Below are positions 16,237 to 24,534 of a stretch of DNA of 40,733 bases, in pieces. Numbering within the stretch: position 1 is the stretch's first letter; every line of letters starts with the position of its first letter. Origin of the DNA: an uncultured Bacillota bacterium (GTDB lineage: Bacteria > Bacillota > Clostridia > Oscillospirales > Oscillospiraceae); the NCBI GenBank assembly GCA_947383275.1, contig CANDCW010000018.1, positions 1 through 40,733 of the forward strand, written 5' to 3'. A program made the position numbers and the translations under genes. The notes below the pieces were generated by a model that made no database searches, was not told where the DNA came from, and saw only the letters and a list, made by a program, of their open reading frames with translations.

Positions 16237-17082
16237 CTATATACTGGAAAATCCTTTGCCAAACACATCAATTGTGTTAGACATGGTAATAAATGCCTGC
16301 AATGAGTTCTGACGAATATAGGCGCGAAGCTGGCTTGCCTGCCGTCGAGTCAATGTGGTAAATATGATTGACCGCTCCGTTCCTGTGTAAGCCCCTCTGC
16401 CCTGGCTGATTGTGGCTCCTCGGTTCAGTTTGTGTATAATAAAATCCTGAATCGGTTCGGTGTCTTTGCAGATGATCATGACGGACTTACATAGAGTGAT
16501 GCTTTCAATAATATCGTCAATCAGGAAGGTTTTTACTACAAGACCAACAGAGGAATATAAAATAGTCGGAAAATCCAGTACAAATACAGAAAACGTTACC
16601 ATTAAAAAATCAATCCAGAACAGAGATATTCCAACATTTTGTATGTGAGCATATTTTTTTAGAATCATAGCTGGTATGTCAGTACCGCCACTAGATGCTC
16701 CCATATGAAACAGAAGGGCGCTGCCCAGGGATGGCAACGCCACCGCCAACATAAACTCCAGCATGAGTTGATCGGTAAGAGGCTCCTCCAAAGGAATCAA
16801 CTGTTCAAACAGTACCAGCAGTGTGGAAATTGTGACGCTGGCAAATGCGGTGGTCATGGCAAATTGTCTCCCCACAAATATGAAACCGGCTACCAACAGG
16901 AGAAGGTTGGAAACTGCACTGAACGAACTGGCTGAGACTGGCAATATCTGGGCGGCAATAATAGACAGGCCGCTGATTCCACTATAACAGAAGTGATTTG
17001 GAAACAGAAAAAAATAATTGCCCGCAGCCATGATAAAAGACGCAAGGAGCATTAAACCGTACCGCCGCAATTCCTTTGTCAT
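16237..17082 (-). CDS. YitT-family membrane protein
   Basis: A 281-residue integral membrane protein of the YitT type (DUF161 repeats plus a C-terminal DUF2179 domain). About five to six hydrophobic helices fill residues 8-190, with the typical GISGLSII and ASSGGTDIPAMI segments. The soluble C-terminal domain includes NRGATISQGRGAYTG. The molecular role of this family is poorly defined; a transport function is often guessed. GGGGG-type ribosome site, 34 bp before ptsH and 47 bp after the HAD gene, so probably part of the same operon. It may export or import a product of the pathway, but that is speculation. Confidence 0.85.
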   Translation of the reverse strand: MTKELRRYGLMLLASFIMAAGNYFFLFPNHFCYSGISGLSIIAAQILPVSASSFSAVSNLLLLVAGFIFVGRQFAMTTAFASVTISTLLVLFEQLIPLEEPLTDQLMLEFMLAVALPSLGSALLFHMGASSGGTDIPAMILKKYAHIQNVGISLFWIDFLMVTFSVFVLDFPTILYSSVGLVVKTFLIDDIIESITLCKSVMIICKDTEPIQDFIIHKLNRGATISQGRGAYTGTERSIIFTTLTRRQASQLRAYIRQNSLQAFITMSNTIDVFGKGFSSI

Positions 17083-17129
17083 ATTGCCCGGCCCCCTTCA
17101 ACCAAAAAGTCAGTATTTTTCTTACATGC

Positions 17130-17756
17130 TTAGAGAAAACTCAAAATGTCGTTAAGCTGGTCAATGACACCGGATGCGGCACTTTGATCCATCAACTCTC
17201 CATGGCGGGGCCGCAAGGCTAGAACAGTCAGTCCTGCCCGTTTGGCAGACAGGATGCCCGTGGGGGAGTCCTCCACTGCCAGGGCCTCGCTGACGGTCAA
17301 GCCCAGGGCGTCCAAGGAACGGAGATAAATTTCTGGATCCGGCTTGTGGGCTCGACACTGCTCCCCGCTGATCTGGGAGTCCACCAATTCCTCCGCTCCC
17401 GCTGCCTGAATCAAAGCGGCAATCGCTTTTGGGTCAGAGGAGGAGGCGATGCCGATCTTTAAGCCTCGCTCTTTCAACATCCGGAACAGCGGTAGGACCT
17501 GGGGGTCCAGCAGTTCTTGGAAAGGAATGGGGTGGAGCTTTCGATAGGCCCGATAGCCCATGAGCAGCTCCTGACGCAGCTCCGGGTCGTGGGGTACCAT
17601 GGTCTCCCACAGGGCTTTCTCATTGGAGCCGGTAAAGTCGGTATCCTCCTGGCGCTGATAGCCCATCAGCCGGAGATATTCGTCCCGGCGGCGGGTGTAG
17701 TAGCCCTCTGTATCCACCAGAACACCATCCATATCAAAGATGATTCCCTTGTGCAT
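17130..17756 (-). CDS. HAD-superfamily sugar phosphatase / phosphoglucomutase-like
   Basis: A 208-residue HAD hydrolase: motif I FDMDGVLVDTE with nucleophile Asp8 and acid Asp10, motif II IASSS, a motif III lysine in AHKPDPEIY, and motif IV VEDSPTGILSAKRAG. An alpha-helical cap lies at about residues 15-80. This is the beta-phosphoglucomutase/phosphatase subfamily. In this operon a sugar-phosphate substrate is likely, perhaps dephosphorylating a dead-end product or supplying glucose 6-phosphate, but the exact reaction cannot be read from sequence. It follows the SIS deglycase after a terminator-like hairpin. Confidence 0.85.
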   Translation of the reverse strand: MHKGIIFDMDGVLVDTEGYYTRRRDEYLRLMGYQRQEDTDFTGSNEKALWETMVPHDPELRQELLMGYRAYRKLHPIPFQELLDPQVLPLFRMLKERGLKIGIASSSDPKAIAALIQAAGAEELVDSQISGEQCRAHKPDPEIYLRSLDALGLTVSEALAVEDSPTGILSAKRAGLTVLALRPRHGELMDQSAASGVIDQLNDILSFL

Positions 17757-17782
17757 GACGATCTCTGCCTTTCTTTGTCAAA

Positions 17783-17809
17783 ACGGGGAGGGGACACGCC
17801 CCTCCCCGT
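17783..17809 (-). terminator. Intercistronic terminator-like hairpin after the first SIS gene
   Basis: ACGGGGAGGGG and CCCCTCCCCGT form an 11-pair stem followed on the minus strand by TTTTG. It could partly end the PTS-deglycase transcript before the HAD-YitT-HPr-EI genes. Confidence 0.65.
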
Positions 17810-17819
17810 CGGTTATTTC

Positions 17820-18803
17820 TTAGTACTCGATCTTCCACATATAGCGGCGCTTGCTCAGGGGATGCTGGCGGATGAAGGACAGCTCCTCGGCAAAGACGCG
17901 GAACACGGCGGTGTGCATCAGGGGGTTGAAGTAGGTGATCACGTCGCTGGAGGCGGCATTGGCCAGGGCGTAGTCCTTGGCGTCCACCACGGTGGTGAGG
18001 GCGTCGAAGCGCTGGAGGAAGTCCAGGGCCCGGCTGTCGATGGGACGGGTCTTGCCGTCGTTCATCAGCAGGATGAAGGGCACATCCTTCTCCACGATCT
18101 CAAAGGGGCCGTGGAAGAACTCACCGGCGTGGAAGGAGCCGGAGTTGATCCACTGCATCTCCATCATCAGGCAGATGGAGGAGGAGTAGGCCACCTCGGC
18201 GCTGGCGCCGCTGCTCATGATGTACACCACAGGGGCGTCCTTGTACTGCTCGGCAAACTTCTTGGCGGCCTTCCGGGCGGACTGGGCGGCATTCTCGCAG
18301 ACCTCGAAGACCTTGTCAAAGGCAGAGAGCATCTGCTCGTACTTGTCATAGCCCTCCACCTGCTGCACCAGCTCCAGAGCCAGGGCCATGGCATAGCCCA
18401 TCTTCTCCAGTTTGGCGGCGTAGTTGGCCTCAAAGCCGTGGATGATAGAGTAGTGGGCGCTGGTATCCAGGGCGGAACCGGCGGAGTGGGTCAGGCTGAT
18501 GACGGCAGCGCCGGCGGCGGCGGCCACGCCGTTGGCCTTTACGGTCTCGGGGGTGGTGCCGCCCAGGGAGGCGGTAATGACCACGGTGTTGGCGCCCAGC
18601 CAGTCGGGGGTGTCGTAATTGAACTCGTTGGCGGTGTAGTGGGCCACGCGGAGCTTCTTGCTGGCGTTGGTCAGGAAGTACTTGGCGGGGTACAGTTCGC
18701 TCTTGGAGGCGCCGCAGCCCACAAAGGCCACGTTCTCCACGGTGCGAGTCTTCACGATGTCGGCGACGATCTCCTTGACCTTGTTCATGTCCAGATTATA
18801 CAT
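17820..18803 (-). CDS. SIS-domain deglycase, FrlB/GfrF-like
   Basis: A 327-residue protein with two SIS (sugar isomerase) domains, the fold of glucosamine-6-phosphate synthase isomerase and of Amadori deglycases. These split fructoselysine 6-phosphate or glucoselysine 6-phosphate into glucose 6-phosphate and lysine. Visible are the phosphosugar loops FVGCGASKSE and ITASLGGTTPE, the second-domain MSSGASAEVAY, and a conserved GEFFHGPFE with the Glu and His expected of this group. It ends RRYMWKIEY, as does its paralogue at 23498. It directly follows the EIID gene, matching the gfrABCD-E/F order in Salmonella. Substrate (lysine or another amine) is undetermined. Confidence 0.85.
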   Translation of the reverse strand: MYNLDMNKVKEIVADIVKTRTVENVAFVGCGASKSELYPAKYFLTNASKKLRVAHYTANEFNYDTPDWLGANTVVITASLGGTTPETVKANGVAAAAGAAVISLTHSAGSALDTSAHYSIIHGFEANYAAKLEKMGYAMALALELVQQVEGYDKYEQMLSAFDKVFEVCENAAQSARKAAKKFAEQYKDAPVVYIMSSGASAEVAYSSSICLMMEMQWINSGSFHAGEFFHGPFEIVEKDVPFILLMNDGKTRPIDSRALDFLQRFDALTTVVDAKDYALANAASSDVITYFNPLMHTAVFRVFAEELSFIRQHPLSKRRYMWKIEY

Positions 18804-18842
18804 TGTGTGTTCCTCCTAAAATGATGTTTTTTGTTTTTGTGA

Positions 18843-18863
18843 CCCCGCCCCAAAGGGGCGGGG
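18843..18863 (-). promoter_or_regulatory. Intercistronic hairpin between EIID and the SIS gene
   Basis: CCCCGCCCC and GGGGCGGGG form a nine-pair stem with a three-base loop. It lacks a following T-run on the minus strand, so it more likely protects the upstream mRNA from 3' decay than terminates. Confidence 0.5.
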
Positions 18864-18926
18864 ATCACAGAGAGAAGGGAGAAGCTATGGATGGGTTTGC
18901 GTTATATGTGAAACTGGAAAACCAGT

Positions 18927-19745
18927 TTACGCCAGGATGCCGAGGGCGTTGAAGATAATGCCGCCCACGATGCAAATGACAAGCAGCCATGTCGTGGAAA
19001 TATTTTTCTTGATCAGCGTGTACAGTCCCAGGGCGGCGGCCAGATTCAGCATACCGGGCAGGATGGTGTCCAGGATGTCCTGGAGGACCAGCCCGGAGCT
19101 CTCAAACTGAATGGGGGTCACCAAACCGATCATGTTGGCGGCCATACCGCCCACCACCATCAAGCCCACGATTCCGCAGACGAACATGACCTGATCCATC
19201 AGTCCGCCCTGGAGCTTGCTCAGGTACTTGCTGCCCATGGTGTAGCCCAGCTTACCGGCAAACCAGGTAATAATGGCGGAGGGGAAGAAGGAGATCAGCA
19301 TGGCCAGGATGGGGCCCAGAATGCTGCCCTGCTGGGCCAGGGACACACCCAGGCCAAAAGCGATCACCTTGATGGTGCCCTGGAAGAAGGAGTCGCCCAC
19401 GCCGGACAGGGGGCCCATGAGGGAGGTCTTTACGGCGTTGATGGAGTCGGGGTTGAAGGTATCGCGGTTGGCGGCGTACTCCTCCTCCATGGAGGCGGCC
19501 AGGCCCAGGGTGAAGGCGCTGGTCTGTGGGGTGCAGTTGTAGAAGGCCATATGGCGCTTGTAGGCCTCTTTTTTATAGGCTACCTGCTGGGGGTCGCTGT
19601 TGTCGGGGTAGATACGGTCTAGGGTGGGGACGATCCCGTAAAGGAAGCCCATGTTCATCTGACGTTCGTAGTTCCAAGAGCACTGGATAGCCCAGGATCT
19701 CCAGAAGAACTGCCAGAATTTTCTGAAATTGGATTCGTTTTTCAT
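18927..19745 (-). CDS. PTS mannose/fructose/sorbose family EIID
   Basis: EIID is the second membrane subunit unique to mannose-family PTS permeases. The 272-residue protein has the family signature MGPLSGVGDSFFQG (about residues 110-123), an N-terminal cytoplasmic part and several hydrophobic helices in the second half (about 140-270). GGGAGG precedes the ATG, which lies 14 bp after the EIIC stop. Together with EIIC it forms the translocation channel. Resembles GfrD by family and context. Confidence 0.93.
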   Translation of the reverse strand: MKNESNFRKFWQFFWRSWAIQCSWNYERQMNMGFLYGIVPTLDRIYPDNSDPQQVAYKKEAYKRHMAFYNCTPQTSAFTLGLAASMEEEYAANRDTFNPDSINAVKTSLMGPLSGVGDSFFQGTIKVIAFGLGVSLAQQGSILGPILAMLISFFPSAIITWFAGKLGYTMGSKYLSKLQGGLMDQVMFVCGIVGLMVVGGMAANMIGLVTPIQFESSGLVLQDILDTILPGMLNLAAALGLYTLIKKNISTTWLLVICIVGGIIFNALGILA

Positions 19746-19759
19746 GTCGTTTCCCTCCC

Positions 19760-20554
19760 TTACAGATCGTCTTCCAGCGGGTCGTAGTCATCCGCGGGAG
19801 CGGGGCCGTCCGCGGTGGCGGTACCCTTCTTGAACTTCACGCTGTTCAAAATCAGCGCCAGAATACAGGCGAAGATGGCGATGGCGGTAATGTCCAGCCC
19901 TAAGTAGACCACCATGAAGAAGCCAAGGAAGAAGTAGATGGTCAGATCCCGGGTGAGCATGACGGACAGCAACAACGCAAGACCGTAGGCGGTGAGGAAT
20001 TTAGTGGCCAGGTTCAGACCGGCGGTGAGCCAGGCGGGGATCAGATTCACAATGGCCTCTACCGCGTCCGTTCCGATGTAGATTGCCAGGAAGATGGGGA
20101 CGAAATAGAGTAATGCGTAAATAATGGTGCCCCATACAATGTGCATACTGTAGGCTTTCTTAAAGTTGCCCTGCTCAATGGCCCGGTCGGCCACATGGGT
20201 CAGGGTACCCAGGACAGTCCGCCCAATCACTCCGATAAACTGACCCAGCACGGCGATAGGCATCGCGATGGCAAGAGCGGTTTCAATCGTGGCGCTGGTC
20301 ATGATGGCGAATGCGGAGGTGATGATGGCAGCCATATTCATGTCCGGGGGCACCGCGCCGCCGATGTTCACCAGACCCATGCTGATCAGCTCCATGGAGG
20401 CGCCCACCGCCAGACCGGTCTTCAGGTCACCCAGGGCCAGGCCCACCAGGGTACAGGTGATCAGGGGCCGCTCGAAGTTCAACCGGCCCAGCAGACGTGA
20501 GTCCAGGATACAGAACACACCGATCAGGCCTAGCACAATGGATTGCACTAACAT
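19760..20554 (-). CDS. PTS mannose/fructose/sorbose family EIIC
   Basis: EIIC is the main membrane channel subunit. The 264-residue protein starts with a hydrophobic helix and holds the typical GLALGDLKTGLAVGASMELISMGL loop-helix (split as GLALGDLKTG and ASMELISMG), followed by six or more hydrophobic segments to about residue 240. An acidic cytoplasmic tail closes it (DDYDPLEDDL). GGAGAGGAAAC precedes the start. It lies between EIIB and EIID as in gfr/man operons. The sugar specificity cannot be deduced from the sequence alone; the neighbouring deglycases suggest an Amadori compound. Confidence 0.93.
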   Translation of the reverse strand: MLVQSIVLGLIGVFCILDSRLLGRLNFERPLITCTLVGLALGDLKTGLAVGASMELISMGLVNIGGAVPPDMNMAAIITSAFAIMTSATIETALAIAMPIAVLGQFIGVIGRTVLGTLTHVADRAIEQGNFKKAYSMHIVWGTIIYALLYFVPIFLAIYIGTDAVEAIVNLIPAWLTAGLNLATKFLTAYGLALLLSVMLTRDLTIYFFLGFFMVVYLGLDITAIAIFACILALILNSVKFKKGTATADGPAPADDYDPLEDDL

Positions 20555-20579
20555 GTTTGTTTCCTCTCCTTTTTCTTAT

Positions 20580-21047
20580 TTACACACGGGTCAGATTTTC
20601 CCGCTTGTGCCCAGGGGTTTGCTGCATGAAGATTTTCACGCCCAGGTCCAGGATCTTCTGGGTGTCCGCCTGCTCCGCCTCGTTGAGGAAAATGGCGCCA
20701 GCGTACTGCTTGGAGTTCTCTTTATTGGCGATGCCGCCGTAGTTGACCTCCTTGCACTTGGGATAGGCCTCGCAGAATTTACGCAGGGAGGTGGTGTTGC
20801 CGAAGATCATCATAATGTTCTCGTTGAGGGCCTCCACCTTGGGCATCTTCTCCAGCGCCTTGTCCAGGGTGAAGATGTTCAGCCGGACACCAGCGGGCTT
20901 GCTCAGGTTCAGGGCAGTCTTTTTCAGCTCGTCGGTGGCCGCCTCGTCATCTACCACGATGATGCGCTGGGCTCCCACGTTTTGGGTCCAGGAAAATACT
21001 ACCTGCCCATGCAGGAGCCGGTAGTCCAATCTCACCAATTTGATCAC
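20580..21047 (-). CDS. PTS mannose/fructose/sorbose family EIIB
   Basis: A 155-residue soluble EIIB that receives phosphate on His13 in the motif RLDYRLLHGQV and passes it to the incoming sugar. The start is GTG at 21047, overlapping the stop codon of EIIA (GTGA), so translation is probably coupled. Length and domain match the family. Since its phosphate donor EIIA is frame-shifted in this sequence, function may depend on slippage or another EIIA. Confidence 0.93.
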   Translation of the reverse strand: MIKLVRLDYRLLHGQVVFSWTQNVGAQRIIVVDDEAATDELKKTALNLSKPAGVRLNIFTLDKALEKMPKVEALNENIMMIFGNTTSLRKFCEAYPKCKEVNYGGIANKENSKQYAGAIFLNEAEQADTQKILDLGVKIFMQQTPGHKRENLTRV

Positions 21048-21480
21048 AGGTCATCCTCCTCATCCGTCTTGTTGTTCATCGCTTCCCTCAGCTGCTTGGT
21101 GCAGTCCATCAGCTGGCCCTGGGCCAGGCCCAGGATCTCGTCCAGTTCCTCTCGGCTCAGCGGGCCCTCCGCATCCGCGATGCTCAGCACCAGGCAGGCG
21201 TTCATGCCGCAGATCACCGTGATGTCCGGGTATTTTACCACCAGGGAGAGCATATCGTTGTTGACGCTGCCATTGAGCATGTCGGTCAGGATGTAGACAG
21301 TATCCTCGGGGGGAAGCTGTCCAGAAGCCGGCTGGTCTTCTGCACGATGTTTTCTGTCTCGTCCCGAGTAGTGGACACCGCGTAGGCATTAGGGAGGTCC
21401 CCCATCACCATCTGAGCCGTGTCCAGCATACCCGCCGAGAGACTGCCGTGGGACGCTAATATGATCCTGTTCATGCGCAT
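21044..21480 (-). pseudogene. PTS mannose-family EIIA interrupted by a frameshift
   Basis: The first part (from the ATG at 21480) encodes MNRIILASHGSLSAGM with the phospho-accepting His and runs in frame to DSFPP. It then shifts and stops at 21286. The second part, in another frame, carries the expected continuation TVYILTDMLNGSVNNDM and the rest of the EIIA domain to 21044. The break falls at a run of six G (six C on the coding strand, 21308-21313). One extra base there would restore a normal EIIA of about 145 residues. It may be a sequencing error, a recent mutation, or a slippage switch. AAGGA lies seven bases before the ATG. First gene of the PTS operon. Confidence 0.8.
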
Positions 21481-21587
21481 CACCGTTTCCTTTCCATTTC
21501 CTTTTATTTTCAGCGCGGCGCCACGCTAAAAAACGAGCCATTTCCCATATCGTTACAGTCGTCATAAACGTCATAATCGTTATATAC

Positions 21588-21615
21588 ATAATAGCGGATT
21601 TTTAAAGCATGTCAA
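21588..21615 (-). promoter_or_regulatory. Promoter of the PTS operon
   Basis: On the minus strand TTGACA (21615-21610), a 16-base spacer and TATTAT (21593-21588). Just downstream are TATATAAC and a tandem repeat of TTATGACG (complements at 21569-21576 and 21560-21567), a likely site for one of the GntR regulators. Confidence 0.65.
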
Positions 21616-21700
21616 GAGATTTCCTTAATAAAATTCGGTTTTGTATAGGTGCATAATTTTTAAACATTAATTTTAGTGAAAACTGCCAGCTCCTGGGCAC

Positions 21701-21736
21701 AAAAAAACGTTGGGCCACCGGTTCGGTGACCCAACG
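21701..21736 (-). terminator. Terminator of the first GntR gene
   Basis: CGTTGGG...CCCAACG with an inner CCG/CGG pairing forms the stem, followed on the minus strand by seven T residues. Confidence 0.9.
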
Positions 21737-21755
21737 ATCCTTGTGAGGAATTTAG

Positions 21756-22478
21756 TTAAAGCTCAAACATATAGCGGCTGCCAATGTAATACTGACGGCC
21801 AATGCAGTTAGGATGTCCCATTTCATCCAAAAAATAGACGTTTAGGAATAACATGGGCTCTCCCAGCGGAATGGAAAGCTGCTGAGCCTGCTCCTGAGAC
21901 GCCCTAGTGACCTCTACCGTCCGGTGGGCAATGTCAGCTGGCCCGTGTCCGGATACCTTGGAAATCGTCTCAAATATGGAGACATTGCTCAGGTCCATGG
22001 TCAGCAGGGCCTTGTACTCCTCATAGGGCAGAAACAGATTTTCAAGAAAAATTGGCTGTCCGTCTGCTGTGCGTACACGTTCTATATAAATCAGCAGGGC
22101 ATCTGGCCCCAGGCCAAAGAACTCCTGCTCGTCGTGCCGGGAGGGTACGATCCGCCGATCTACCACCTTGGCTCCCGGCGTCAGTCCCAGCTTACGACAG
22201 GTTTGAGAGAAACCCTCTACCTTATCTCCTCCGGTAAATTTCCGGTTTATGCGAGGAGTATTCACAAAGGTCCCCCGCCCCTGCATCTTGGTCAGATAGC
22301 CCTCGCTACATAATTCCTCTATTGCTCGGCGGACAGTGATACGGCTAACAGCATACTCCTCACTCAAAGCTGGCTCTGGAGGTATTTTCTCCTTTGGCTT
22401 ATATTTTCCACTTTGAATTGCGGCTTTGATGTCCTCTTTGATTTGCTGATATAACGGCACGCTTACCATTTCGGCCAT
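21756..22478 (-). CDS. GntR-family regulator, HutC/UTRA type
   Basis: A 240-residue repressor-type regulator. The winged HTH is at about residues 7-70 (PLYQQIKEDIKAAIQSG, SRITVRRAIEELCSEGYLTKMQGRGTFV), and a C-terminal UTRA domain (about 90-235) binds a small effector, often a sugar phosphate or amino compound. It lies upstream of the PTS operon and has its own promoter region and terminator. The start is uncertain: an ATG at 22493 sits only one base after AGAGGA, while the ATG at 22478 has GGATGG at a better distance. It likely responds to a pathway intermediate and controls the adjacent operons. Confidence 0.87.
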   Translation of the reverse strand: MAEMVSVPLYQQIKEDIKAAIQSGKYKPKEKIPPEPALSEEYAVSRITVRRAIEELCSEGYLTKMQGRGTFVNTPRINRKFTGGDKVEGFSQTCRKLGLTPGAKVVDRRIVPSRHDEQEFFGLGPDALLIYIERVRTADGQPIFLENLFLPYEEYKALLTMDLSNVSIFETISKVSGHGPADIAHRTVEVTRASQEQAQQLSIPLGEPMLFLNVYFLDEMGHPNCIGRQYYIGSRYMFEL

Positions 22479-22514
22479 ATAAACACCATCCATTCCTCTA
22501 CATCATTATGTTCA

Positions 22515-22534
22515 TTATAAATTTTTATGATGTT
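22515..22534. promoter_or_regulatory. Imperfect palindrome upstream of the first GntR gene
   Basis: CATTATAAA and TTTATGATG (eight of nine bases complementary, two-base centre) lie about 40 bases before the start of the gene, and a GATAAA-aa-TTTATC palindrome lies further upstream near 22592-22605. Either may be an autoregulatory operator. Confidence 0.4.
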
Positions 22535-22601
22535 TATTGTAACCTACTGGATGGAAAGTGTCAAGGTTTTCTCAATGTTCAATTCATATCATGATAAAAA
22601 T

Positions 22602-23330
22602 TTATCGTATAATAAATTCGAAATCTTCTCCGTAACCAATCTGGTAGCTGGAGTGGACGGTCTGTCCATCCAACCGAATCACACGGCCTTTCATTTCTAA
22701 CTGAGGTGCATTTTTAGTGACCTGAAGCAATTTCGCAACCTTATTATCGGCTCGAACGATACTTAACCGCATACTAGTACGTTGTAACTCAATGCCTTTT
22801 TCCTCTCTAAGATAACGATAAGTTGAGTCTTTTTCCAAATCTATGGATAATAAATAAGCGTACTCCAAGGGGTAGAAATTATCCTCCAAAACTAATGGTT
22901 TTTCACCTGCGTAACGCAAACGGCGAATCCGAACAGCGGAGCTCCCCTCTGGCAGGCCGAGAATCGCTCGAATTTCAGGAGATTCTGGAGAGACAATGCC
23001 AGCTTCTAAAATCTTAGCATGAGCCGTCAAACCATTCGCCGCACACATTTCTGAGAAGCTGATTGGGCCGGAATCTACTCTGCGCGTCATTTTGGGGGAG
23101 CAGAGAAATGTACCTTTTCCCTGTTTTTTTTCTACCAGTTTTCGAAGAACCAATTCATCTACTGCCCGACGAATGGTAATACGGCTCACTTGGTACTGAT
23201 CCGCCAGTTCCCCTTCTGTCGGCAGACGGCCTGTTTTATTAAACATACCGTTTTCAATATCCTGCTGGAGTTTTGCTACGATCTGCGCATATAGGGGGAT
23301 ACTGCTGTTATAATCCAAGTCTGCCTGCAT
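22602..23330 (-). CDS. GntR-family regulator, HutC/UTRA type (second copy)
   Basis: A 242-residue regulator with a winged HTH (about 12-72: PLYAQIVAKLQQDI, SRITIRRAVDELVLRKLVEKKQGKGTF) and a C-terminal UTRA effector domain. It is clearly diverged from its neighbour at 21756, so the two probably sense different ligands. The ATG at 23330 follows GGAGGAG at ideal distance; the in-frame extension upstream lacks this. TTGTTA-N17-TATAAT lies upstream with an inverted TCAATA...TATTGA over the predicted transcription start. It stands between the PTS operon and the hydantoinase-deglycase operon. Confidence 0.88.
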   Translation of the reverse strand: MQADLDYNSSIPLYAQIVAKLQQDIENGMFNKTGRLPTEGELADQYQVSRITIRRAVDELVLRKLVEKKQGKGTFLCSPKMTRRVDSGPISFSEMCAANGLTAHAKILEAGIVSPESPEIRAILGLPEGSSAVRIRRLRYAGEKPLVLEDNFYPLEYAYLLSIDLEKDSTYRYLREEKGIELQRTSMRLSIVRADNKVAKLLQVTKNAPQLEMKGRVIRLDGQTVHSSYQIGYGEDFEFIIR

Positions 23331-23387
23331 GACAACTCCTCCACTTCCTATTTCTGAATCGTATTGACTGACCAATTAACAGTCATT

Positions 23388-23441
23388 TCAATACATCATA
23401 TAGTTTTATTGAATTATAACAAACTAATTCAGAAATAACAA
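23388..23441 (-). promoter_or_regulatory. Promoter and candidate operator of the second GntR gene
   Basis: On the minus strand TTGTTA (23441-23436), a 17-base spacer and TATAAT (23418-23413). The inverted pair TCAATA/TATTGA (23388-23412) covers the start region and would suit autorepression. Confidence 0.65.
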
Positions 23442-23450
23442 GTGTTTAAT

Positions 23451-23484
23451 GAGGGAAAAGGCAGACAAAACTGCCTTTTCCCTC
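23451..23484 (-). terminator. Terminator of the hyuA-hyuB-SIS operon
   Basis: A 14-pair perfect inverted repeat (GAGGGAAAAGGCAG and its complement) with a six-base loop begins 13 bases beyond the SIS stop codon. Confidence 0.85.
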
Positions 23485-23497
23485 GCAGGTCAGTAAA

Positions 23498-24496
23498 TCA
23501 ATACTCGAATTTCCACATATAGCGGCGATATGTCATAGGATGCATCCTTACGTCACCCATGGCGGCAATCAGCTGCTTGGACACGGGGTGCATCAGCGCG
23601 GCGTTGAAATACTCGGCCACGCTCTCGTCCAGCTGGTCCAGTCCCAGCTCCTTGGCGTCCACGATCCAGTGGTGGCCGCCGAACTTCTCCAAAAAGCGCT
23701 CTGCCCGCTCGTCCAGGGGACGGGTGCGGCCCACGCTCTTGAACAGGAGGATGGCCAGATCCTTGTCGCAGGTCTCGAAGGCGCCGTGGAAATACTCGCC
23801 GGAGTGGATGGGCACGCAGTGGACCGTCTGCATCTCCTGGAAGAAGCAGAAGGCGTCGGCGTAGGAGGTCTCCCAGGCGGCGCCGCTGCTCATCACGTTC
23901 CAGACGGTGTCGTCCTTATAGGTCATGGCAAACTGGGCCGCCTTGTCCTTCATGGCCTGATAGGCCTTGCCGTAGATCTCCGGCAGCTTCTCGAAGGCCT
24001 CCAGAGCCTTGTCGTAATTAGTGTAGCCGCAGTACTCCTTCAGCAGCCAGAAGGCGATCTTCAGGGCGGTGCCCTGGCTGTTGCAGTGGACCAGGGTGGG
24101 GTCCTGATACCACTCGTCGGCGTGGTAGTAGGTGATGTAGAACTTAGCGCTCTGGGCGGTGAGGGAGTCGGCGTAGCCGGACAGGCCGATGGTCACCGCG
24201 CCCTTGGCATTGGCGGCCTTGATGGCCTCCACCGTCTCGGGGGTGGCCTTGGTGGAGGTGCCGATCACCAGAGTATTGCCGTCGATGGACTTGGGGGTGG
24301 CGTTGACGAACTCGCTGCTGTTATAGGCCTGCACCCGAATGGACCCCTCCTGGTCCAGGAGGAAGCGGGCGGGGTAGGAGGAGATCAGCGAGCCGCCGCA
24401 GGCGACAAAGACCACCTGCTTCAAGCCGCCATTGGCGTCCAGGGCCGATTTCACCTTGTTCATGACTTCTATAACTTCCTGCATACCTTTGATCAT
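23498..24496 (-). CDS. SIS-domain deglycase (second paralogue)
   Basis: A 332-residue double-SIS protein of the FrlB/GfrE/FraB deglycase group. It has FVACGGSLISS and IGTSTKATPETVE in the first SIS domain, MSSGAAWETSYA in the second, the conserved GEYFHGAFE with Glu and His, and the C-terminal RRYMWKFEY. It differs widely from the paralogue at 17820 but keeps the same architecture, so the two probably act on different glycated amines. It is the last gene of an operon with hyuA and hyuB, which suggests its substrate is made or processed by them. The ribosome site is weak (AAAGG at long distance). Confidence 0.83.
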   Translation of the reverse strand: MIKGMQEVIEVMNKVKSALDANGGLKQVVFVACGGSLISSYPARFLLDQEGSIRVQAYNSSEFVNATPKSIDGNTLVIGTSTKATPETVEAIKAANAKGAVTIGLSGYADSLTAQSAKFYITYYHADEWYQDPTLVHCNSQGTALKIAFWLLKEYCGYTNYDKALEAFEKLPEIYGKAYQAMKDKAAQFAMTYKDDTVWNVMSSGAAWETSYADAFCFFQEMQTVHCVPIHSGEYFHGAFETCDKDLAILLFKSVGRTRPLDERAERFLEKFGGHHWIVDAKELGLDQLDESVAEYFNAALMHPVSKQLIAAMGDVRMHPMTYRRYMWKFEY

Positions 24497-24534
24497 AACT
24501 GATATACCAACCTTTCACGTTTATCGTTTTTTAT

